From positions 6,826,001-6,890,000 of the forward strand of contig JASXTE010000001.1 of NCBI GenBank assembly GCA_030280995.1: a DNA stretch of 64,000 bases, written 5' to 3'. Positions 55,764 to 64,000 of this stretch are shown piece after piece. The notes beneath the pieces are model-generated. The model did no database searches. It was given only the letters and a program-made list of their open reading frames with translations, and was not told the origin of the DNA. The translations under genes and the position numbers were made by a program. Each line of letters opens with the position of its first letter. Position 1 is the first letter of the stretch. The DNA is from Hemileia vastatrix (lineage: Eukaryota > Basidiomycota > Pucciniomycetes > Pucciniales > Zaghouaniaceae).

Positions 55764-57036
55764 GTAAGTGAGGAGAGGTAAGATTGCCAGTGAAGCTTGC
55801 GAAGGTATTTAATCTTGGCTTGGAAAGTCTTTCTTGCTGACAGAAATTTGGCAGCAACGTGTGGAGCAGGGGAGGATCTATATTTTTGTTGAGTCCTGTA
55901 GTAGGTTTTCTTTAGAGGGTCCAAGATACTTCAATTCCACCATGCATTACACGTCAAGCTGGGCTGCTGCAGCAGAAGAGAACTTTCCATTAGTTTGATA
56001 ATATGGGAAGCAACTAATTTGGCAGCCTTATCAATTGAGGCAGGGGAGAGAAGAATGGTTGGGGGAATAGAAGATATGGAGTAAAGAGAAGCAGAGAAGT
56101 GAGACTCATCAAAACCTTTCCAATTTTGGTAGGGCTTATGACGAGGGGAGGAGAGGGGAAGGGGGGAGATGCGGGTAATGATTGAGAGGTGCTCTGATTG
56201 ATGTGACTCATGACCTTCTTGATCAGTTTTGCAGCTGATAACCATGTCTGCAGCTCTGTCATTTGCAAACACCAAGTCAATTACTGAGGTAAAATTCCTT
56301 GAGTTTCAGAAGGTAGGGACCCCAGGCTAGGACACAAGGGACATTTCAAGGTTGGTCAAGGCATCTAGGAAGGGAGAGGAGGCAGTGTGGTTAGTACTAT
56401 GTTTTAAGGGATCTGCCCACAGGTCATGACGTAGATTAGAATCAGCAAAGAAAAAAGTGGGGAGGTGGTGGAAGGGAGATAGGGAAGGGGAAATAAACTG
56501 GGTAGAGGAGAAGGAAGAAGGGGGGTTATATAAATTGACACAGATGATTGGAGAGGGGGAGAAGGCAATTTGGAGAAGGGTGAGGTTGAATGAAGGACTA
56601 GGGATGGGTGTGAATAGGTGGACAGGGAGCTTTTTGTTGATATAAAAGCAACACCTGACAGGGGAAGGGGGGGAGAGGAGGGGGAGTGGAGGGGTGAGAT
56701 AAGGTGCCACCCTCTAGCAGGGGCTGGTGAGTGATGGTCGGGGGATAGGAAAGGTTCTTGGAAAACAAGGACATCATAAGTAAGGGTATTGGGGTCATTA
56801 AAGATGGAGTGGAAAACAAAAAATGAGTGGTGGCAGTTTAATTTATAAAAGGTAAATAGGTTGTTAGGTGGTAAAGAAGGGCCATCTATCATTGGGACAT
56901 GTTGTGAGGGAAGACTGGGGCGTGGGGGAGGTGGGGGAGGGGTTTTCGAGCAAGGAGGAGAGGGAGGTGGTAGAATTTTTGAGGGGGTGGTCATGTGGGA
57001 GAGAGTCAATGCAGCGGAAGCAGACCAGAGAGGCAA
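55764..57036 (-). pseudogene. LINE2 endonuclease and linker
   Basis: Minus frames 56404-57036 and 55931-56710: FYKLNCHHSFFVFHSIFNDP, VLVFQEPFLSPDHHS (Glu-Pro of the APE motif), ICVNLYNPPSSF, NLRHDLWADPLKH (Asn-x-His-Asp), then TDQEGHESHQSEHLSI and KGFDESHFSASLYS. These are parts of an APE-type endonuclease of non-LTR elements. Several frameshifts. Confidence 0.85.
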
Positions 57037-57903
57037 GTTTCAGGGATTTGCATGATTTGGTGTTGTAGTGGCTGGTGCAGTTAGAGCACCTAGGGGGAAG
57101 GGAGCAGTGAATCAAGAGGTGTCCCTTGCTCCAGCATTGGTAGCAAGTGCTTCTCTCTCAGTTGAAAGCTTCAGTGCGTCTAATCTGACCTTCAACAATA
57201 AGAGGGTGGGGGGGAAAGGGGAAGTAAGAGCGTCAGCATCATTCTGGTTAAAAAGATGAAAAACTACTGAGGAGTGGTTTTTCCCAGCTCTAGCCTCAGG
57301 GCACCTGAGCCAGGAAATGCAATAAAGGGATTTTAGTGAGTGAGGGTTGTCTTCGATAAGTGAGTTGAGACAGGCTTGGTCTTTTAAGTCATAATATGTG
57401 GGAACACCATGAGCAGCAACCGGGGAAGTGGGAGGCTTGTATATCATGCCTTGAGGGATCCATTCTTTCCACGTGTTGACAAGAAGGAGGAGCTCCTCTT
57501 TGGAGGCTGGGATAATCTTGAGGTCATTGGATTTATTACGTATGACACCTTTAACCTTTACTTGAGAGTTAGTTTTGGGGTTGATAATTTTCTTGGTGAG
57601 GATGCGATTATTGATGAATGAGAGTAATTTGGGGTTGGGGAATTCCTTGAGGACTGGTGAAGCCAGGTCAGCTTGTTTGATGGTGAAGGAGGGGGGGGGG
57701 CAGGGTTGAGATGAGGGAGGGGGATGTTGGTCTTGCAAAGAGAGACCAGCAGCAGCTGCTTGAGCAAAAGAGGGGCGGGAGGTGGTGGGGTTGCTAGAGG
57801 GGGGATGAGGGCGCGGCAAAGGGCCCTTTGGGGGGAGGCGGGCCAGGATTTCATCCAATTTGTCGTCAATGGATCTGGCGGATGAAGGGGAGGGAGGATA
57901 CAA
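57037..57903 (-). pseudogene. LINE2 ORF1, gag-like with zinc knuckles
   Basis: Open frame 57112-57903: a Pro/Ser-rich N-terminal half (PPSSNPTTSRPSFAQAAAAG), an RRM-like middle (NPKTNSQVKVKGVIRNKSND, LLLLVNTWKEWIP), and a segment GVPTYYDLKDQACLNSLIED. CCHC-type knuckles (CYQCWSKGHLLIHC and CSNCTSHYNTKSC) follow at 57040-57150 across a frame change. ORF1 proteins of this clade bind the element RNA. No ATG is seen at the left end of the frame, so the 5' end is truncated near 57905. Confidence 0.8.
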
Positions 57904-57905
57904 AT

Positions 57906-58234
57906 AAATGTGTCTATTATAATTGACCAGAGGCTATACACGCTCAAATAAATTTTAAAATTTACTTGCATGCCCATGCCTTTGTGCGGGACCCGGATTG
58001 CAATCAGTGAAGTATTTGATAAACCCTTTAAAATTGAAGAAGCAAAGAGTTTTAATGGAATGACAAACAACAATCACCCAACATGTTGCCCTGTTTCTAA
58101 TTAATACCAATAGGTTTCCTAATAATCTTCCTTTTACTACATAAACCCTAAGCATTTTTTTCCTTTTCATTTCCCTGCCTTTTCCCTATATACGCCTCTC
58201 CTCATGTATATGATCATCTATAGTTTTTCTGCTT
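57906..58234. other. intergenic, no gene seen
   Basis: Between the truncated 5' end of LINE2 and the RPF1 upstream region. No frame supported. Confidence 0.5.
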
Positions 58235-58292
58235 CCTTCATGCCCCACGTTGGATGAGATTGTATAAAATATAGAATAAATAAATCAATCCT
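58235..58292 (+). mobile_element. short LINE 3' tail, plus strand
   Basis: CTTCATGCCCCACGTTGGAT followed by GAGATTGTATAAAATATAGAATAAATAAATC (read in two parts) is the last ~25 bp of the LINE family plus its A-rich tail. It lies about 105 bp upstream of the RPF1 start codon. A fragment this short may come from a severely truncated insertion or a SINE that shares the tail. Confidence 0.55.
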
Positions 58293-58396
58293 CTGATATG
58301 ATTTGTGACTTGGTTCGGGAGACAAGCAAATATATTGCATATTCATTTCCACCAAATTCAGGCTTTCTCCCATTCTGAATACCCCACTCCAAAACC

Positions 58397-60161
58397 ATGG
58401 CTCCACTCGTCAACCCCTCTCAAATTAAAAACAAGGTCAAGCGCTCTCAAATCACTCATAAACTGAAAAAACTCAAATTGCAAAAAAAGCTATCTCGTCG
58501 CGCTAATTTAAAAAAGGAGGAGGCTCTTAATCCAGCTCTTCGGCAGGAGCGTCTCAAAAACAATGTTCCCTCTACTATCGAACTCACTCGCCAATGGCTT
58601 GGCGACAAGGAAAATGATGATCGAACTATGCCTGTAAAAGTATCTGTAACTTCTCAAGATGCCTCTCAGTCAACATCGTATTATTCTCCCGAAGATGACG
58701 TCCACATTGATATGGGTCGCCTGGCCGATTTATTTGCTCCCTATTCAAATTCGAATCACTCTCCAATGGAGACAGATACCCCTCTTGATTCTGACCACAA
58801 AAAGATTTTAATAACCACCTCCCCTCGGCCCTCAAAATTCACATCGGCTTTCATTCACGAATTGAGTAATCTCTTTGGTGGAAGAAGACACTCTGATATC
58901 ATTCCTAGAAAAACCAAAAAGTTTGTACTCTCTCATGTTTCTCATTGGGCAATTAAGCGTGGATATGGAGCTATTGTCGTCGTGGCTGAAGCCCATGGGG
59001 GTCGAAATAGAAGTGGTCCTAGTTTGTCTTTCATTAATCTTCATTTTGATTTTTTTTATTCAGAACTCATTAACCTTTCCTGCCAGCTCATATGACCATT
59101 AGTCGCCTGCCTTATGGCCCTACTGCATCCTTTAGGCTCACTAGTATTGTTCCTGGTCAAGCTATTCCTGGACATGCGAAAGCCACACCTCACTTTCCAG
59201 AATTAGTCCTTTCGAACTTCTCCACTCCTTTAGGGCTATCTATTGGGACTCTTCTTCAATCTATTTTCCCACCTCTACCCGAACTTCAAGGAAGACAGGT
59301 CGTCATTATTCAAAACCAACGTGATTTTATATTTGTCAGAAGATTTCGGTATATGTTTGCGGAACGCGACCAAGCGTGAGTTTAAATTATATGGGTGCAT
59401 ACATGTATTATTAATTTTATGAACATGCTTTTCTTTTCCCTTTTTAATGCCACCAAGACAGCCTATTGAAGCCAGATGAAGAAAATATAAGAACGCGCTT
59501 GCAAGAAATAGGACCACAGTTTACTCTTAAAATACGATGGCTCAAGCGTGGAACATTATCCAGTAATGAAAATATTAATGTCTTAATAGGCGAAGAAGGG
59601 CAAGAGAAAAGACTTGCTCAACTTGAAGCTCAAAGAGAGAAAAGCAGGCTAGGAAGAATCAAAGCTGCCAAATCGCTTTCAGTACATCAAAAAGACAACA
59701 TCTTACCAAAAATTGATGATCAAGAAGGAATGAGTAGTTTAACAGACGGTGCTTCCATTGCTACTTCTCTTCCGCCTTCATGTGACAAACAAACAGAAGA
59801 AACGGCTGAATCATCAAATAATTTAAAAACTCAATCCAAAAGTAAAAAGCGCAAACGCAAACCCAAATCAGCTGGAGTTGAAGAACGCTTCTTAAGTGGT
59901 GAAAGATCCGACTCAGAAGATCCTGATACATCTGATAAACCAAGAAAAAATGGGGGCTTGGATGAATATATGAAGGAAGTCAAGCAAAAAGCTGGAGGCA
60001 GCAGGAATACTAATAGAAACGTTGAGTGGGAATGGAAGGTATACAATTTATTATATTTCTTAATAATATTTTTGAAACTGAACGACATGTCTTCTTTTTC
60101 ACGGCTGATTTTGACTCTATAGGCTAAAATGGGAGTTTCTAGACGGACATTTTTTCTTTGA
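58397..60161 (+). CDS. RPF1: ribosome production factor 1 (Brix domain), four exons (509 aa)
   Basis: Exons 58397-59021, 59087-59375, 59462-60038, 60123-60161. Introns are 65, 86 and 84 bp, GT-AG, and phases agree. The N-terminus (QIKNKVKRSQITHKLKKLKL, RRANLKKEEALNPALRQERL) is the basic start of Rpf1. The Brix domain spans residues ~150-340: ITTSPRPSKFTSAFIHELSN, FVLSHVSHWAIKRGYGAIVV, ISRLPYGPTASFRLTSI, FPELVLSNFSTPLGLSIGTL, RQVVIIQNQRDFIFVRRFRY and LQEIGPQFTLKIRWLKRGTL. The C-terminus WEWKAKMGVSRRTFFL matches the family ending. Rpf1 acts in the nucleolus in 60S subunit assembly and 27S pre-rRNA maturation. Yeast Rpf1 is about 295 aa. Here a ~150-residue charged, Ser/Lys-rich segment separates KRGTL from the terminal WEWK block. 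Confidence 0.95.
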
Positions 60162-60268
60162 AAAAAAATTGTCCAGCACTTTCTTATCACCTCCTGGGAA
60201 ATTTTTGGTGTTTTTACCTTTCTTTTTGTTGATTTTTGAATGTATTGAAAAATATCATAAGCTAAAGA

Positions 60269-60380
60269 CACCAGAAAAAAAAGGTTGGCACCTGCTAGCA
60301 GGTGCCTCCCCCCAATTGAACTACCATAGTTCAGTCAGGGATAAGAACCTGCTAGCAGATGCCAGGTTTTTTTTCTGGTG
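60269..60380. mobile_element. CACTA-like MITE, 112 bp, 3' of RPF1
   Basis: Inverted ends CACCAGAAAAAAAAGGTTGG and CACCAGAAAAAAAACCTGGC, followed by the palindrome CACCTGCTAGCAGGTG on the left and its counterpart on the right. AGA duplications are at 60266-60268 and 60381-60383. It lies 108 bp after the RPF1 stop, so probably in its 3' UTR. Confidence 0.85.
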
Positions 60381-60668
60381 AGATTTGGTATATAAGGCAT
60401 GTCAGTTAAATAAGGCTAAAAGAGGTGGGACAAATGAAAAGTATGTCTCGAGAGAATAATTTTAAAAATATTGGCAATTATAATTAAATCAAATGAATGA
60501 ATGTCGATTTATGAGCAAGTTACTTTCTTTAGTGTGTGTGTGCATAAATATCCCAAGTTAAACTGTGCAGCATTAAAAACACAAGTTTCAGTTTAAATGC
60601 AAGTCGTCCAAGGATACATGAACAATTTCATATATATCTGATTTGGGAAACTTCCTTTTGATATGGGC

Positions 60669-60700
<32 letters not shown>

Positions 60701-60735
60701 CTTACAATCTCACCCAGCTAGGGGCATGAAGGCAT
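60669..60735 (-). mobile_element. short LINE 3' tail, minus strand
   Basis: A run of 27 T (60669-60695), AATTT, then CTTACAATCTCACCCAGCTA and GGGGCATGAAGG. This is the family's terminal motif with a poly(A) tail on the minus strand. Sequence beyond ~60735 does not match LINE2. Confidence 0.7.
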
Positions 60736-62085
60736 GGTTAACTAATGGGCTTGGTCGATTGAGCCAGTGCAAGTGAATTGGATAAGGCGCCATTTCAAAA
60801 TAAGCTAGTCATTATTGAGATAACTGATGAGTTATCTAGTTACAGTTTGACCTTTTTGTATTTATTTCTTGTCACATTCATCTGCAATTTAAAAGAACAA
60901 TATTCCCAATCCTTATCAAACAGATTGTTTCAGTCCTAAAGTTGCTCACGAGTGTAATAACTCGATTCCGATTTGGTCATGTTCATATTTAAAATTTCAT
61001 AATGACCTGAATGTCCCGATTTTGCATCAAAACAAACAGGTAAACATTTTATCTGGCTCTGTCTAAAATACGATGTCACTAAGAAGAAATTCTTCACCTT
61101 TGGACTTGCACGCTCTGGGAATTCGGTTGCTAATGAGCCCAAAGCTTTCAAAGTTTAAATCAATTATACATTGCAAGCCGAATGATTCATTGGCGGTTGA
61201 TTTAAAAGTTACATTACCTTCCCTTATTTTATTACTTGAAGCAACCTAAAGAATTTGGATTGATCAGGTGATTTCACATCAGTTTGGTAGATTCATCATT
61301 ACAATACTATGCTGCAATGGCTAAAAAGTTATGATTTTAAAAAAAAGCTTCGTAGTGCTTGCCATGCAATTCGAAGCAGATCATGATACTTCTCGCTATT
61401 CTCAGGTGTAACCTCATAAATTTCATTTTACCTCCACTTAACAATGATTCATCAGCTTTACTCTCTTACCTTGTTCAATTCGCGCGGTCAATCTGATCTT
61501 CAACTAACTATATATGTCCTGAAAATTTCCCAACAGAGAGTCATAGACTCCAGGGTCCATTTTGCAACGATGTAATCAATAATATAATAAAATCCAGCAT
61601 GTGATGCAGCCAATTTTGGAAGTCATGATTCCATGCCAGCTATTAAATACCACACTATGTATCCTTCAGAATCTAATTGCAATACTACGATTCGCTTATT
61701 CTACTCTGTCAGGGATGGTAACCGATTTTCGGAAGGGAGTTTATTTGTTTAAAGTCCCGATGACTATATAATCACAGGCCCTGAACCGTGTGTCTTCTAT
61801 AACCAGGAAAAAAAAAGGGTTGAAGAAAATTGTATATCGTATCCTTAACGTAACATTTGTCTACTAAAAATGTAGAAAAGCAAATATCATTCCTTGCTAC
61901 TAAATCATTTTGCCCGCTTTTTCCTTTCCTTTATACTAGTCAATTTTCTTCTTTTCTTTTCTTCTTTTTTTTCTTGCCCACCTTGATTTTATTTTCCTCA
62001 GGGCGCTTCATTGCATCCAATTGATTTTCCGCTAAGAAACACAGTTTTTATCTTTCCTTCTTTTGCTTCACGTGACATTTTGAAA
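60736..62085. other. intergenic, no convincing gene
   Basis: Non-repetitive AT-rich DNA between RPF1 and the secreted-protein gene. A 71-codon minus frame (60936-61151) has no recognisable content. The last ~200 bp (TTTTCTTCTTTTCTTTTCTTC at 61947-61968) form a pyrimidine-rich stretch suited to a fungal promoter. Confidence 0.5.
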
Positions 62086-64000
62086 ATGAATAAGTATTAC
62101 TATTTGCTCTTGACGACAAATTTAGTGTTGGTAACTCTGGCGAATTCAACCCCACACCCATCTGATAACCTCAAGTTGGATCCGCGAACTATTTATCCTG
62201 ACAAAAAATCTGATAGATATTATTCAAAATTTGTTGAACAAAATGACCCAGCCCGCAATAAAACTCATTTAAATGAAGTCAACGCTGACGACGCGACCAA
62301 CATCACCCAGAAATATCATCCCAAAAGTAATTCAGATGATGACACAAACACGCAAAACCATGTATCTACAGCGCATCATGACCAAAATTTTCCTGAATTG
62401 GGTTTCACCAAGAAGGATCAAACTAAAAATAAAGTAAGTTGCATCACCTTTACAAAGCTAAGACCACCCTTTGACGAAGCATCACATAGGCTAGCAACTG
62501 GGGCGAAAATCCTGTATCACCCAATTTCAAACCTTTACCTCAAGATAAATCCCATCACGAGCATTCTGTATGTCTTTTTTTTTACCTTTGATGTTTATCA
62601 TAGTTCTTTATTTAGATAATTTTTTTTTGATAATCAATATTTCTAGTGTTCAAACAGAAGCGATGGCTTAGGACAGAATATGTTCTATGCAGGTCTGAAC
62701 TCCTCTAACTCAAGCGGCGGCCATGAAGGAACCAAAAATTCTACACATCATGAACCTGTAAAAAACACGACTGGTTATGAAACTGCCTCAAAAGGAAATG
62801 GTCTTCATTCAACATATCCTGATTATACGCAGAAAAATAAGACAAAAAACTCATCTGACCATTACAAACCTGAGGATCACAATAGCCCAAATCATAACAC
62901 TTCAGGTAAGCCAACTAGTTTTAAATACTTTTTAGATTCAAGATAATTTTTTTTTGAAACATGTCTTCTTTTGGGGTTAGCAAATGGCGGTTTTAATCAC
63001 ACATTCAGAAACCTGTCAGACCACCAGAACAATAAGAATGCGTACAACAAAAATAACACATTTGAAAATAAAACTGTCGCTGGAAATCCCTCTGATAAGT
63101 CAAATTTGACTTTTGCAAAGGATTCCAATCATTCCTATGGTACCCAGAGCAAAAAATCAAAGAAGAACTCAACCCATGACACTAGCATGGATTCCACCTA
63201 TCAGCCCCACTTTTTGGCAACACAGGATGATACGGGAACAAATAGTACTAGCCGAAATTCAACAAAGAAATTTAGTAAAGGTTCAAGTACGAATTCAACT
63301 GATCAACGCGACTTGTCTGGACTGAAAAATGGCACGAAGTCTACCACAAACTCTACACAAGGTAAAAATGCGAGCTTAACCGATGAACACAACTTACCTG
63401 GACTTAAAAATGGCACAGGAAAAAATAGTACAAAACACAACTCATCCAAGAACTCAACTTCACTTGGATTTAAAAATAGTACCGAAGCAAAATATGCTAG
63501 GAAAGATGCAGCCAAGAATTCTACACAAGATACCAACGCGAATTCGACTCATCAGCAAAACCCACTTGGGTTCACGAATAGTACAGCAGCCAAAAATACA
63601 AGCCAAATTTCGGGTAAAAACTCAACAAAATATGCAAAAGGGAATCAGACGTATCAAGACATTCACAACGATACAGGAACTGATGATGCACATAGAAATT
63701 CTACAGATCTACAAAGCCCATCTGGAAATATGAATCATACAGGCATCCAAGATGCGAATAAAAATCTTACAAACCAACTAAGCAAAAACGGTACCGCCCA
63801 GGGAAATATAACGAATGGCACTGATTTTAATAGTTCTTCCCCCCTGCCAAAGATTAAAGATCTCAATTCTACTTCCAATAGTAATAAAAATTCATCTAGT
63901 CCTGCAAATAAAACAAAAATCGATTGTAGTTCTTTCAAAGGAACAGGTGATAATTCTAAATTTTCTTTGGCAATTAACTCCCAAAAAAAAACAGTGGAAC
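62086..64000 (+). CDS. sequon-rich secreted protein, N-terminal part (runs off the edge)
   Basis: Exons 62086-62433, 62490-62567, 62647-62905, 62981 to beyond 64000. Introns have donors GTAAGT, GTATGT and GTAAGC and AG acceptors, and all phases agree. ATG 62086 starts a signal peptide (MNKYYYLLLTTNLVLVTLA, likely cut before NSTPHP). The mature part is hydrophilic, rich in Asn, Ser, Thr, Lys and His, with more than 30 N-x-S/T sequons in the last ~340 residues. Degenerate repeats of the form G(L/F)KN(G/S)T occur at about 63320-63600. No domain is recognised. It should be a heavily N-glycosylated secreted or cell-wall protein. An effector or adhesion role is only a guess. Confidence 0.8.

Larger units (their letters stand above)
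46778..57905 (-). mobile_element. LINE2: Tad1-like LINE, split by gypsy-A
   Basis: Minus-strand LINE with ORF1 and zinc knuckles (57036-57903), endonuclease (55931-57036), part of the reverse transcriptase (48126-48885), RNase H (47436-47888), Cys-rich tail (46926-47267) and 3' UTR ending in the family motif at 46804-46816 plus an AAATAAAA-rich tail. Gypsy-A occupies 48886-55763. Compared with LINE1, about 740 bp of the reverse transcriptase (equivalent to 33190-33925) is missing exactly at the gypsy-A borders. Stops and shifts are present throughout. Confidence 0.88.

Noticed and set aside
60936..61151. 71-codon minus-strand frame
   Set aside because: No domain, no splice partners, isolated in intergenic DNA; not supported as a gene.

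Overview
The window is AT-rich eukaryotic DNA from a repeat-laden fungus. Introns are short (48-120 bp) with GTAAGT-type donors. The elements present (Tad1-like LINEs with an RNase H domain, Ty3/gypsy, Ty1/copia, Tc1, PIF/Harbinger and CACTA-like) and the host genes fit a basidiomycete. A large-genome rust fungus (Pucciniales) is my best guess, but no marker gene here proves it. About four fifths of the window is transposon. Only four host loci are convincing, with one weaker small candidate: a TPR-repeat gene (16.2-18.3 kb, -), an aldo-keto reductase (44.0-45.2 kb, -), the ribosome-assembly gene RPF1 (58.4-60.2 kb, +), and a secreted protein very rich in N-glycosylation sequons that runs off the right edge (62.1 kb onward, +).

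Layout. 0-0.5 kb: 5' end of a decayed gypsy element (C). 0.5-2.2 kb: LINE scraps and a GGT-rich tract. 2.2-14.4 kb: decayed gypsy element B (-), which holds a 1.2-kb element with an 8-9 bp target duplication, a 1.1-kb solo-LTR-like insert and a 4.5-kb CACTA-like element. 15.2-19.4 kb: TPR gene and its spacers. 19.4-43.4 kb: a single 5'-truncated LINE (LINE1, -) of about 4 kb, expanded to 24 kb by three separate insertions. These are (i) a 273-bp LTR palindrome that was hit by a Tc1 element, itself hit by a copia element; (ii) a PIF/Harbinger element; (iii) a Tf1-like self-priming gypsy element (gypsy-1). I find target-site duplications at every one of these junctions, so the order of events can be read directly. 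43.4-46.3 kb: aldo-keto reductase, whose stop codon is the first unit of about 62 tandem TGA triplets. 46.8-57.9 kb: LINE2 (-), split by gypsy-A (48.9-55.8 kb), which carries a 260-bp CACTA-like MITE and another 1.1-kb solo-LTR-like insert. 57.9-64 kb: RPF1, a 112-bp CACTA-like MITE in its 3' flank, a LINE tail, and the sequon-rich secreted-protein gene.

Most notable: a perfectly bounded LTR-PBS-inverted-LTR palindrome that looks like an integrated snap-back strong-stop cDNA; a set of CAC-ended, 3-bp-TSD elements that share a subterminal palindrome; a gypsy element with a readable self-priming site and TATA box plus an antisense, spliced Cys-rich ORF; a 1.9-kb palindrome inside the Harbinger element; and the TGA-array terminator of the reductase gene. 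All calls are by reading only. No alignment or database search was run, and boundaries of decayed elements are approximate.
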